Part shown: in pieces, positions 1 to 6,687 of the stretch | Position numbering within the stretch: position 1 is the first letter of the stretch | Layout of the letters: every line of letters starts with the position of its first letter | Source of the DNA: Porticoccaceae bacterium | GTDB taxonomy: Bacteria; Pseudomonadota; Gammaproteobacteria; Pseudomonadales; Porticoccaceae | Length of the DNA stretch: 8,824 nucleotides | Direction: 5' to 3' | NCBI GenBank assembly: GCA_003448675.1 | Contig: DLXZ01000261.1 | Location: 3,551 to 12,374, forward strand | Notes under the pieces: generated by a model | The model's database searches: none | Seen by the model: the letters and a program-made list of their open reading frames with translations, nothing else | Told to the model about the DNA's origin: nothing | Program-made: the position numbers and the translations under genes

Positions 1-126
1 GCCCGGCTTTTTCTTGAAGCACACTAGCAGCCGAATGGCTTTGACCCAGGTGTCGGCACCCCCCAACGTAACCAAAAGCGACAGCGTGCATAACCAGCCA
101 GTGTTAACTAACTGACCTATATTCAC
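1..126 (-). CDS. Partial unrecognised ORF downstream of cusA, possible small membrane protein
   Basis: An open frame of 42 codons begins with GTG at 124-126, overlaps the cusA stop codon as GTGA, and stays open to the window edge, so the C-terminus is missing. The visible protein starts MNIGQLVNTGWLCTLSL. It has a moderately hydrophobic stretch at about residues 6-23, a Trp/Lys/Arg-containing segment, a second short hydrophobic run (IRLLVCF) and a basic KKK cluster at 38-40. That pattern fits a membrane-associated protein. No good Shine-Dalgarno lies at the right distance (AAGG ends only one base before GTG), so initiation would depend on coupling to cusA translation. I do not recognise the family. 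The support is the 4-nt stop/start overlap, a frame open through to the edge and plausible composition; a chance open frame of this length remains possible. Confidence 0.5.
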   Translation of the reverse strand, partial: MNIGQLVNTGWLCTLSLLVTLGGADTWVKAIRLLVCFKKKPG

Positions 127-3100
127 GCCTTGCCAGCAAAATTTTTCCAGAGTAAAAACGCTGCCGGCAACACCAGCAAAGTCAGTAATAATACGCTAAC
201 CATCCCCCCCACCATGGGTGCGGCGATACGACTGGTCACTTCGGCGCCCGTTCCAGATCCCAAGAGAATGGGCAGTAGACCTCCAATGGTTGCAAGCGCT
301 GTCATGGTCACGGGGCGCACACGCCGGCCCGCGCCGTTAATAACCGTCGATTTTAATTCTTCCTTCGTCCACTGCTCCACTTCTCCCAGCCCGGCTCGCT
401 GCCACGCCTGGTTAAGGTAAACCAGCATAATGACACTGGTTTCAACAGCGACACCAGCGAGGGCGATAAAACCCACGCCCACGGCAATGGAGAAATTGAA
501 GCCCAGCCCGTACATCAGCCAGACACTGCCCACCAGGGCAAAAGGCAGGCAGGTGATCAATATCGCCACCTCGGGGAAACGACGAAAATTCATAAATAAC
601 AGCAGCACAATAATCGCCAGCGTCAGGGGTACCACGTAGGTGAGTTTTTGTTTGGCGCGCAGCATATATTCATACTGCCCTGACCAGTCCAGTGAGTACC
701 CGGCTGGCAGATCCAGCTCCCGGTCCACGACCTCCATGGCCTGCTCAACGTAGTTACCAACGTCAACACCCTCGATGTCAATAAAGGTCCAGCCATTGAT
801 ACGGGAGTTTTCGCTTTTTATGCTGGGTGGGCCGTCCTCGATAAAAATACTGGCCACATCGCCCAGAGCGATCCGCTGTCCGGTCGCGGTCACCACCGGT
901 AGCAGCGCCATTTGCTCCGGCGAATTTCTGTAAGCCTGGGGATAACGGATACTAATCGGGTAGCGCTCCCGCCCCTCCACGGTTTGACTGACATTCATGC
1001 CCCCGATGGCCGTGGCCACAACCTGCTGGACATCGGCGATATTCAAACCAAAACGCGAGGCTTTTTCCCGATCGATATCCACCTTGATATAGCGGCCACC
1101 CGCGACCCTTTCGGCATACACAGAGGCGGTGCCCGCCACCTTGGCCAGAATCATTTCAAGCTTTTGGCCGATGTCCTGAATAACATTCAGGTCCGGCCCC
1201 GCCACTTTAATGCCCACCGGTGTTTTGATACCGGTTGCCAACATGTCGATGCGGGTTTTAATAGGCATCACCCAACTATTGCTCAGGCCCGGTAGCTTGA
1301 GGAGGGTATCCATCTCCTTGATCAAGGCCTGCGTGGTCAAGCCGGGACGCCACTGATCGCGATCTTTTAGCTGGATAAACGTCTCGATCATGGTCAGTGG
1401 CGCCGGGTCGGTCGCTGTCTCCGCCCGGCCGATTTTGCCAAATACCGTATCCACCTCCGGCACTGTACGAATCAGCTTGTCGGTCTGTTGCAGAATCTCC
1501 CGCGCCTTACCGATAGATAGGCCGGGGTAAGTCGTGGGCATATACATAATGTCGCCTTCATCCAGCGCCGGCATAAATTCACTACCGATTTTGCTGAGGG
1601 GCCATAAAGTGCTGGCCAGCAATACCAGCGCAACAGCGATGGTCACTTTAGGGTAAGTCAGTACCTTTTCCAGAACCGGCATATAAGCGCCAATCAGCAG
1701 ACGGTTGACGGGATTCTCCCCCTCTGTCCGTATCTTCCCGCTAATAAAATAGCCCATCAGCACCGGCACCAGGGTAATGGTCAGCGCCGCGGCAGCCGCC
1801 ATGGCGTAGGTCTTGGTGAAGGCCAGCGGCGAAAACATGCGCCCTTCCTGGGCTTCCAGTGCAAATACCGGTACGAAGCTGACGGTGATAATGAGCAAAC
1901 TGAAAAACAGCGCCGGACCGACTTCCAACGCTGAGTCCGCGACGATACGCCAGCGGTTCTCCCTGGTAAGTGGCGTTTTTTCCAGGTGCTTGTGCATGTT
2001 TTCAATCATCACGATGGCGCCGTCAATCATGGCGCCAATGGCAATGGCGATACCCCCCAGCGACATAATATTGGCGTTGATACCCTGGATATACATCACA
2101 ATAAAAGCGGTCAGGATGCCCACCGGCAAACTGATAATGGCCACCAGTGACGAGCGCACGTGAAAGAGAAAGACCACGCACACAAGCGCAACCACGGCAA
2201 ACTCTTCCAGCAATTTCTCCCAGAGGTTGCGTACCGCTCGTTCAATCAGGTCGGAGCGGTCGTAGACAGGAACCACCTCCACGCCCCGGGGTAGCCCCTG
2301 TTTAAGCTGTTCCAGTCTGGCTTTGACGCTTGCGATGGTTTGCTGGGCATTATCGCCATAGCGCATCACTACCACTCCGCCAACGGTTTCGCCTTCACCA
2401 TTGAGTTCGGCAATACCCCGGCGCATCTGCGGCCCGAGTCGGATATCCGCCAGATCTTTCAAGCGCAGAGGTGCGCCGTTTTCGTTAACGCCAAGGGGAA
2501 TATTGGCCAGATCGCTTTCGTTTTTAATATAGCCCGAGGCCCGTACCATGTATTCGGCTTCGGCCAGCTCCACCACCGATGCCCCGACTTCCTGGTTGGC
2601 GCGCAGGATGGCCGTTTGCACGTGAGCCAGGGGCATTTCGAAAGCGCGTAGTTTTTCGGGGTCAACAATCACCTGATATTGCTTGACCATGCCACCCACG
2701 GTCGCCACTTCCGATACGCCTGGCACGGACTGCAGTTCGTATTTCAGATACCAGTCCTGCAGCGAGCGCAGCTGACTGATGTCGTGCCGGCCGCTTTTGT
2801 CCACCAGTGCGTAGAGGTAGACCCAGCCAACGCCGGTGGCATCCGGCCCCAATTGAGGCCGGGCGTTAGTGGGCAGCGACGGTGACACCTGACTCAAGTA
2901 TTCAAGTACCCGCGAGCGAGCCCAGTAGAGATCGGTGTCCTCGTTAAAAATCACATAGACATAGGAATCCCCAAAAAATGAGAAACCCCGCACGGTGACG
3001 GCGCCGGGCACGGACAACATCGCCGTCGTCAATGGATAGGTCACCTGATCTTCGACCACCTGGGGCGCCTGGCCGGGATAACTGGTTTTGATAATCACCT

Positions 3101-3236
3101 GGACATCAGACAGATCGGGAATGGCGTCGACAGGTGTATTTTTCAGGGAAAAAACCCCACCAATGACCAGCACCGCCGTTGCCAGCAGGACAAGAATCCG
3201 GTTGGCAACGGACCAGCGAATAATCGACTCAATCAT
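123..3236 (-). CDS. cusA: CusA-type heavy-metal RND efflux pump, Cu(I)/Ag(I) class
   Basis: Inner-membrane proton-driven RND transporter of 1037 residues, normal for the HME-RND family. It would take Cu(I)/Ag(I) from the periplasm or the adaptor and export it through CusB and CusC. The N-terminus (IIRWSVANR, then a first membrane helix) and the PGQAP, PDLSDVQV and TM4 AIGAMIDGAIVMIEN motifs are typical. D405 and E412 are the proton-relay acids; the extra Asp of the divalent CzcA class (DFG) is Ala here, as in monovalent-metal pumps. Periplasmic M566, M616 and M665 have the same 50/49 spacing as E. coli CusA M573/M623/M672. Membrane Mets M391, M403, M410, M479 and M494 match its methionine relay. 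I chose ATG at 3236 because GGGAG lies 7 nt upstream; the GTG just before it (3239) is only 4 nt away. The start overlaps the end of cusB by 8 nt. Substrate specificity is inferred from these residues. Confidence 0.96.
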   Translation of the reverse strand: MIESIIRWSVANRILVLLATAVLVIGGVFSLKNTPVDAIPDLSDVQVIIKTSYPGQAPQVVEDQVTYPLTTAMLSVPGAVTVRGFSFFGDSYVYVIFNEDTDLYWARSRVLEYLSQVSPSLPTNARPQLGPDATGVGWVYLYALVDKSGRHDISQLRSLQDWYLKYELQSVPGVSEVATVGGMVKQYQVIVDPEKLRAFEMPLAHVQTAILRANQEVGASVVELAEAEYMVRASGYIKNESDLANIPLGVNENGAPLRLKDLADIRLGPQMRRGIAELNGEGETVGGVVVMRYGDNAQQTIASVKARLEQLKQGLPRGVEVVPVYDRSDLIERAVRNLWEKLLEEFAVVALVCVVFLFHVRSSLVAIISLPVGILTAFIVMYIQGINANIMSLGGIAIAIGAMIDGAIVMIENMHKHLEKTPLTRENRWRIVADSALEVGPALFFSLLIITVSFVPVFALEAQEGRMFSPLAFTKTYAMAAAAALTITLVPVLMGYFISGKIRTEGENPVNRLLIGAYMPVLEKVLTYPKVTIAVALVLLASTLWPLSKIGSEFMPALDEGDIMYMPTTYPGLSIGKAREILQQTDKLIRTVPEVDTVFGKIGRAETATDPAPLTMIETFIQLKDRDQWRPGLTTQALIKEMDTLLKLPGLSNSWVMPIKTRIDMLATGIKTPVGIKVAGPDLNVIQDIGQKLEMILAKVAGTASVYAERVAGGRYIKVDIDREKASRFGLNIADVQQVVATAIGGMNVSQTVEGRERYPISIRYPQAYRNSPEQMALLPVVTATGQRIALGDVASIFIEDGPPSIKSENSRINGWTFIDIEGVDVGNYVEQAMEVVDRELDLPAGYSLDWSGQYEYMLRAKQKLTYVVPLTLAIIVLLLFMNFRRFPEVAILITCLPFALVGSVWLMYGLGFNFSIAVGVGFIALAGVAVETSVIMLVYLNQAWQRAGLGEVEQWTKEELKSTVINGAGRRVRPVTMTALATIGGLLPILLGSGTGAEVTSRIAAPMVGGMVSVLLLTLLVLPAAFLLWKNFAGKA

Positions 3237-4752
3237 CACCGTGCTCCCAATGCCGACTGTCCTTAGTGGCTTGTTGCGGATCTCTCAACGGAACCCGACG
3301 CAGGTCTACAACAACGAAATCCCCACCGACAATCTCAAAGGTAAAACGAATGTCATCCCCCACTTGCATTGCTTCAAGGTCGAGTCTCTCGGATGCCATA
3401 AAGTCCATGGTCATGGCGGGTCGGTTCCACTTAACGATAGGCTCGTGGGAAATACTCAGTCGGCGGGATTTTTTATCCACGCGCTCAATCGTACCCGCGA
3501 CGGTGGCACGACGGCCCGCATCGACTACTGGTAATTGCTCCCCCGTATCGGACATATTGCTGTTATGGTTCAGACGACGGAAATCACTGGTTTTGCTGGA
3601 CTCGGAATCCAGTAAAAACTGTGCCGATGTGACAACACGCTCGTCGGCTTCCAGGCCCTCGATGATTTCCACATAGTCGTTATCCATCCGCCCTGGCTTC
3701 ACTGCCACCGACTTGAATCGCCCTTTACCCAACGCCAGCACCACACGATCCTGCCTGCCGGTGCGAATAAGCGCTTCCCGTGGCACACTCAGCACCTGTT
3801 CGCTGGCAGTGGCGTGTATCACCACCTGGGCGAACATATTGGGTTTAAGCAAACTGTCTGGATTGTAAAAACGCAGGCGCACACGCGCTGTGCGGGTTTT
3901 TGGGTCGAGAGTGGGATAGACGTAATCGACTTCGCCCAACCACTGTTTTCCCGGCAGATAATCCAGGGTCATGGTCACTGGCAAACCCACTTTCACCAGC
4001 GCCGCCTGGCGTTCAAACACTTCAGCCTCTACCCAGACGGTGTCCAGGGCGCCCACCGACATCAGGGTCGTGCCCGGGTTAACAAAAAATCCCTCGCGGA
4101 TATTCAGGTTGTCGACCACCCCGGATTGCGGGGCGTAAAAAGTCAGGGTTTGGCTGACCCTGCGATCACGTTTAAGCCGATCAATCACGCTGGAGTCTAT
4201 TTGTAGCGCCTTTAGACGATCCTCCGCCGCGGCCACCAGTTGCGTATTGTTGCGCTTAAGAGCGAGCACCAGTTCCTGCTGGGCATTCACCAGTTGCGGG
4301 GCGTACAGCTCATACAGGGGCTGACCCTTTTCAACCGGATCGCCGGCGGTTTTGACATAGAGTTTTTCCACCCAGCCTTCGACTCGGGGATGAATATGTA
4401 CCAGCTGGTCTTCGTCATACTGCACGTAACCGACGGTGGTAATCTCGGACTGCAAGACGCGAAATTTCGTGTTCATCACACGTACGCCAAGGTTGTTGAT
4501 CACGTCCGGAGAAATCCACACTACACCTGCGGTCTGCTCATCAGCATCTTCATAGACCGGCACCAGGTCCATTCCCATGGGTGATTTACCCGGTTGATCC
4601 CGCCGGTAGTTCGGGTCCATGGGCGCCACCCAATAGAGGGGTTTCTGCTCTGCCTGCCCCTCGCCGGCATCTTCCGTATCCGGTCGCGGGAATAACATGG
4701 CGATAATCACCAGCACACTCAGTGCGGCGAAAAACAGTGGTTTAGTTTTCAT
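3229..4752 (-). CDS. cusB: CusB-type periplasmic adaptor with fused C-terminal CusF-like domain
   Basis: Membrane-fusion protein of 507 residues, longer than E. coli CusB (about 407) because of a C-terminal extension. An N-terminal hydrophobic segment (about residues 4-22) anchors or exports it. Next comes the metal-binding stretch with M45, M59 and M61 in the APMDPN...GKSPMGMDLVPVY context, matching the three Cu/Ag-binding Mets of CusB. Barrel-sandwich/lipoyl, hairpin and beta-barrel parts span about 75-385 (VHIHPRVEGWVEKLYV, YAPQSGVV, PREALI). After a Ser/Asn-rich linker, residues about 415-487 form a CusF-like OB domain with H436, M447 and M449 (ISHEP...RPAMTMDF). In CusF the capping Trp sits three residues before the first Met; here that position is R444 and Trp is at 442. 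ATG at 4752 is preferred over the upstream in-frame start at 4776: it gives a clean signal-anchor, and GGGACAGGG lies upstream. It overlaps cusC by 11 nt. Confidence 0.93.
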   Translation of the reverse strand: MKTKPLFFAALSVLVIIAMLFPRPDTEDAGEGQAEQKPLYWVAPMDPNYRRDQPGKSPMGMDLVPVYEDADEQTAGVVWISPDVINNLGVRVMNTKFRVLQSEITTVGYVQYDEDQLVHIHPRVEGWVEKLYVKTAGDPVEKGQPLYELYAPQLVNAQQELVLALKRNNTQLVAAAEDRLKALQIDSSVIDRLKRDRRVSQTLTFYAPQSGVVDNLNIREGFFVNPGTTLMSVGALDTVWVEAEVFERQAALVKVGLPVTMTLDYLPGKQWLGEVDYVYPTLDPKTRTARVRLRFYNPDSLLKPNMFAQVVIHATASEQVLSVPREALIRTGRQDRVVLALGKGRFKSVAVKPGRMDNDYVEIIEGLEADERVVTSAQFLLDSESSKTSDFRRLNHNSNMSDTGEQLPVVDAGRRATVAGTIERVDKKSRRLSISHEPIVKWNRPAMTMDFMASERLDLEAMQVGDDIRFTFEIVGGDFVVVDLRRVPLRDPQQATKDSRHWEHGDD

Positions 4753-6073
4753 GGCCCTGTCCCTTTTTCTGTCCATCCCGGCCAGCGACCAGAAAATAAT
4801 TAAGTTCAGCGATGGTTTTTAAACGCTCGATATCGATATTCAGCAACTCGATATGAGCGTTCAGCTCGGCGATACGGGCGCGGACGACTTCCGCAAAATC
4901 ACCGGCGTCATGGGTGTAGGCCATCAGCGACGCTTCGGCCTGATCATGAATTTCCCGCAACAGGCGATTCTCGTACAGCGTCTTGCGCTGGCTTAGTCGC
5001 AATAAACGGGATTTAGCCGCTTTAAATCCAGCCCGCATGGATCGCAAAGCCAGTGCGCGTTCGGTTTTCGCAGCAGCTGCGCTGGCAGTGGCGGCGTCCA
5101 CTTCCTTGTCCTGACGGTTGGTGGTGAATAAGGGTAGGTCGAAACTCACGCCTACTGACAGGAAATCGCTACGATCTCGCCCCACTGGGTCATTATCCCG
5201 GTAACCATAGTTAGCATTCAGGTCCCATTGCGGTTTATATTTTTGTCGCGCCAGATCGATGCTGGTGCTGCTGGCGACGATTTTCTGATCGATAGCCTGA
5301 ATCCTTGGGTGGGTCAGCAATAACTGTCTAAGACGCGGGTCCTCACCGCCCTGCTCGCTCAGCAGTTCCGGCAACACCAGAGACAAATCCGGCAAGGCAT
5401 CGCTGATCGTGAAACCTTCCAGCGAACGGGTAATCACCCACTCCGACAATTGCGCGCGAGCCGCCTCACGGCGGGATTGCAGAACCGCCAGTCGATCATC
5501 CAGGCGCGTCAGTTCAAGCTGGGCGCGCACCAGGTCCTGCTGGCTGGTCTGGCCCAGGGCGCTGGTGTAACTGGCTTCAGCTACGTCCGCCAGGTGTTCA
5601 AACAAGGCCCGGTCTCTATCTATCAGACGAATCGCCTCGCGGTGACGATAGCTTTCAAGCCACAGTTGCGTGACTTCAAGGCGGATCGTGGCTTCGCGGT
5701 CCCTGCGCATATGGGGCTGCTGGTCGCGCAATTGCTCCAACTGCCTGCGCTGCAGGGCCTGGCTATCGCCTCTGGGAAAAGTCTGGGAGACCCCTACCCT
5801 GAACTGGGTCATCGGCTCCTGATCAAACTCGAGACTGTCCACTGGCAGGTTAGCGAGTCCCAGCGATACTCGAGGGTCTGGTAACTCCCCAACCGCGATG
5901 CCGCGCGCGGTGAGCGCCTGTTCGCGGTGATGACTGCCTTCGAGCCAGGGGTCATGTTTGTGAGCCAGAGAAATCGCTTGTTCCAGACTTAATGGAATTT
6001 GCCCATAAACCGGACAGACGCACGCGAAACCAAGCAGGGCAACACCCCACAGATGATCGTTAAAGAGTTTCAT
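4742..6073 (-). CDS. cusC: CusC-type TolC-family outer membrane efflux channel
   Basis: Outer-membrane factor of 443 residues, the usual size for the family, providing the exit duct for the CusBA pump. A signal peptide covers about residues 1-24 (LWGVALLGF hydrophobic core, likely cut near VYG/Q). Two homologous outer-membrane-efflux repeats follow, at about 27-225 and 245-435. Each combines long coiled-coil helices rich in Arg, Glu, Gln and Leu with a short beta-strand section: PDPRVSLGLANLP and FRVGVSQTFPRG in the first, WDLNANYGYRDNDP and VGVSFDLPLF in the second. Unlike E. coli CusC, there is no convincing lipobox before the signal-region cysteines, so lipidation is not predicted. ATG at 6073 is the chosen start: GGGAG lies 5 nt upstream, while the in-frame GTG at 6085 overlaps that Shine-Dalgarno. 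Role and substrate are inferred from family and operon context. Confidence 0.92.
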   Translation of the reverse strand: MKLFNDHLWGVALLGFACVCPVYGQIPLSLEQAISLAHKHDPWLEGSHHREQALTARGIAVGELPDPRVSLGLANLPVDSLEFDQEPMTQFRVGVSQTFPRGDSQALQRRQLEQLRDQQPHMRRDREATIRLEVTQLWLESYRHREAIRLIDRDRALFEHLADVAEASYTSALGQTSQQDLVRAQLELTRLDDRLAVLQSRREAARAQLSEWVITRSLEGFTISDALPDLSLVLPELLSEQGGEDPRLRQLLLTHPRIQAIDQKIVASSTSIDLARQKYKPQWDLNANYGYRDNDPVGRDRSDFLSVGVSFDLPLFTTNRQDKEVDAATASAAAAKTERALALRSMRAGFKAAKSRLLRLSQRKTLYENRLLREIHDQAEASLMAYTHDAGDFAEVVRARIAELNAHIELLNIDIERLKTIAELNYFLVAGRDGQKKGQGHEN

Positions 6074-6086
6074 AAGCGCTCCCACG

Positions 6087-6129
6087 CGGGATAAACCCGG
6101 AGGTTGATATGAGGGAGCTAGAGGCTCCC
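6087..6129. other. Two small hairpins in the gap before cusC
   Basis: The 106-nt gap between the small Cys/His-rich gene and cusC holds two perfect inverted repeats. GGGAGC (6113-6118) pairs with GCTCCC (6124-6129) around a 5-nt loop, and CGGG (6087-6090) pairs with CCCG (6096-6099) around ATAAA. Neither is followed by a T-run on the minus strand, so intrinsic termination is unlikely. They could be mRNA-stabilising or processing elements that set the ratio between the first gene and cusCBA. That role is inference; the repeats themselves are read directly. Confidence 0.4.
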
Positions 6130-6179
6130 GCGAACAGTTTTGTGATCAGTGGCCGAAATTCAGGCGCACTGACGCTGTA

Positions 6180-6536
6180 TCAGCGGGATATAGGGGGACG
6201 CAGGAGGGCGTTGAGCTCGGCGTTGAGGTAGGCAATTGAATATTCGGACCGCGAAAGCCCGGCCATTTCACTGATGTCAAAATGCGGCAAATCAACAACA
6301 AGGGTCACGGAGTTAAAACAGTGGGCCGCTACGCAGGTCGACTCCTCGCAGCATTCTCGAGCAGGCTCGTTGCCATCTGACACATGGTTGTGGTGGGACA
6401 TGGCGGTTGAATCACCAACGGTGACCACGCTGGCCATCGTCTCAACGGACACACAGGCAATCGCAGCCACCGCAAACACCTGGCTCACCAGGGTCAGCAG
6501 CATGCAGAGAACAATCTTTTTTTGCTTTGCGATCAC
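6180..6536 (-). CDS. Small secreted Cys/His-rich protein, putative copper-binding (CopL/DUF2946-like style)
   Basis: A 118-residue protein opening the metal operon. A basic start and hydrophobic core (about residues 3-27, IVLCMLLTLVSQVFAVAAIA) indicate export; C28 follows A-A-I-A, which fits a relaxed lipobox, so either a lipoprotein or an ordinary signal peptide is possible. The mature part is rich in soft-metal ligands: M46, H48, H49, H51, then C62, C63, C68, H72, C73 and H85. It ends with LLRPPISR. This layout resembles small metal-binding proteins often placed before copper efflux genes, but I cannot assign a family with certainty. A periplasmic Cu/Ag sequestration or sensing role is inferred from composition and position. 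The start is GTG at 6534-6536. The nearest purine-rich motif (GGAAGG) is 15 nt away, too far to be convincing, and a TAG closes the frame just upstream. An alternative ATG at 6503 would remove the basic N-terminus. Confidence 0.72.
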   Translation of the reverse strand: MIAKQKKIVLCMLLTLVSQVFAVAAIACVSVETMASVVTVGDSTAMSHHNHVSDGNEPARECCEESTCVAAHCFNSVTLVVDLPHFDISEMAGLSRSEYSIAYLNAELNALLRPPISR

Positions 6537-6570
6537 GTAAAAATGCTAAAACCTTCCGTAGAGGTCACTA

Positions 6571-6598
6571 ACCATAATCCCTATCGGGAAAAATTCAA
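6571..6598 (-). promoter_or_regulatory. Candidate sigma70 promoter of the copper/silver efflux operon
   Basis: Read on the minus strand, TTGAAT (6593-6598) and TATGGT (6571-6576) are separated by 16 nt, each matching 4 of 6 consensus bases. Transcription would begin near 6564, about 28 nt before the GTG of the first operon gene. The -35 is shared with one arm of the inverted repeat at 6594-6614. The match is weak by itself; position and the overlapping dyad are what make it worth recording. Confidence 0.35.
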
Positions 6599-6614
6599 GT
6601 GGCGGAGGCTTGAA
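6594..6614. promoter_or_regulatory. Perfect 6-9-6 inverted repeat, candidate operator
   Basis: TTCAAG (6594-6599) and CTTGAA (6609-6614) are perfect inverted arms separated by 9 nt (TGGCGGAGG). The proximal arm overlaps the proposed -35 box of the metal operon. A 21-bp dyad at the -35 is a common position for a dimeric transcription factor. It does not match the CueR, ZntR or CusR consensus that I know, so the regulator is unidentified. The same arms could form an RNA hairpin in a plus-strand transcript. Confidence 0.4.
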
Positions 6615-6646
6615 GAGTAATCCAGATCACCATCGCGCCGAGGTAG

Positions 6647-6671
6647 GAAAGCCGCTAAGGTAGCGGTTTTT
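6647..6671 (+). terminator. Terminator-like hairpin in the leader of the alpha/beta hydrolase gene
   Basis: AAAGCCGCT (6648-6656) pairs with AGCGGTTTT (6662-6670) around the loop AAGGT: five Watson-Crick pairs in the core, extended by one G-T wobble and three A-T pairs. A run of five T (6667-6671) follows the GC core, as in rho-independent terminators reading in the plus direction. It ends three bases before the Shine-Dalgarno of the next gene. No upstream plus-strand gene exists for it to terminate, so an attenuator, a leader RNA end or an evolutionary remnant are the main options. The minus-strand reading has only a short T-run. Confidence 0.45.
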
Positions 6672-6673
6672 AT

Positions 6674-6678
6674 AAGGA
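6674..6678 (+). promoter_or_regulatory. Ribosome binding site of the alpha/beta hydrolase gene
   Basis: AAGGA lies 9 nt upstream of ATG at 6688-6690 and supports that start. It partly overlaps TATAAG (6671-6676), which therefore is unlikely to serve as a -10 box for this gene, because the Shine-Dalgarno would not be transcribed. Confidence 0.6.
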
Positions 6679-6687
6679 ACTCCAGCA

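Noticed and set aside
130..2885. Several plus-strand open frames of 60-130 codons inside the cusA gene
   Set aside because: They lie antisense to a fully conserved RND pump gene, lack domain features and ribosome binding sites, and are explained by its codon composition.
6004..6025. Lipoprotein signal in CusC (two cysteines in the signal region)
   Set aside because: The residues before the cysteines (GFA-C and CV-C) do not form a normal lipobox; a type I signal peptide cut near VYG/Q is more likely.
6551..6565. Possible CueR-type operator (GACCTCTACGGAAGGT on the minus strand)
   Set aside because: Only one good half-site is present, and the distance between GACC and GGAAGG is about six bases shorter than in the classical CueR promoter; it also lies downstream of the proposed -10.
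6640..6671. Resemblance of GGAAAGCC...GGTAGCGG to parts of a cyclic-di-GMP-I (GEMM) riboswitch
   Set aside because: Only short common strings match; the two-stem architecture and conserved tetraloop-receptor parts of the class are not visible in the space available.
6671..6676. TATAAG as the -10 box of the hydrolase gene
   Set aside because: It overlaps the ribosome binding site AAGGA, there is no acceptable -35 about 17 bases upstream, and it forms part of the T-run after the hairpin.
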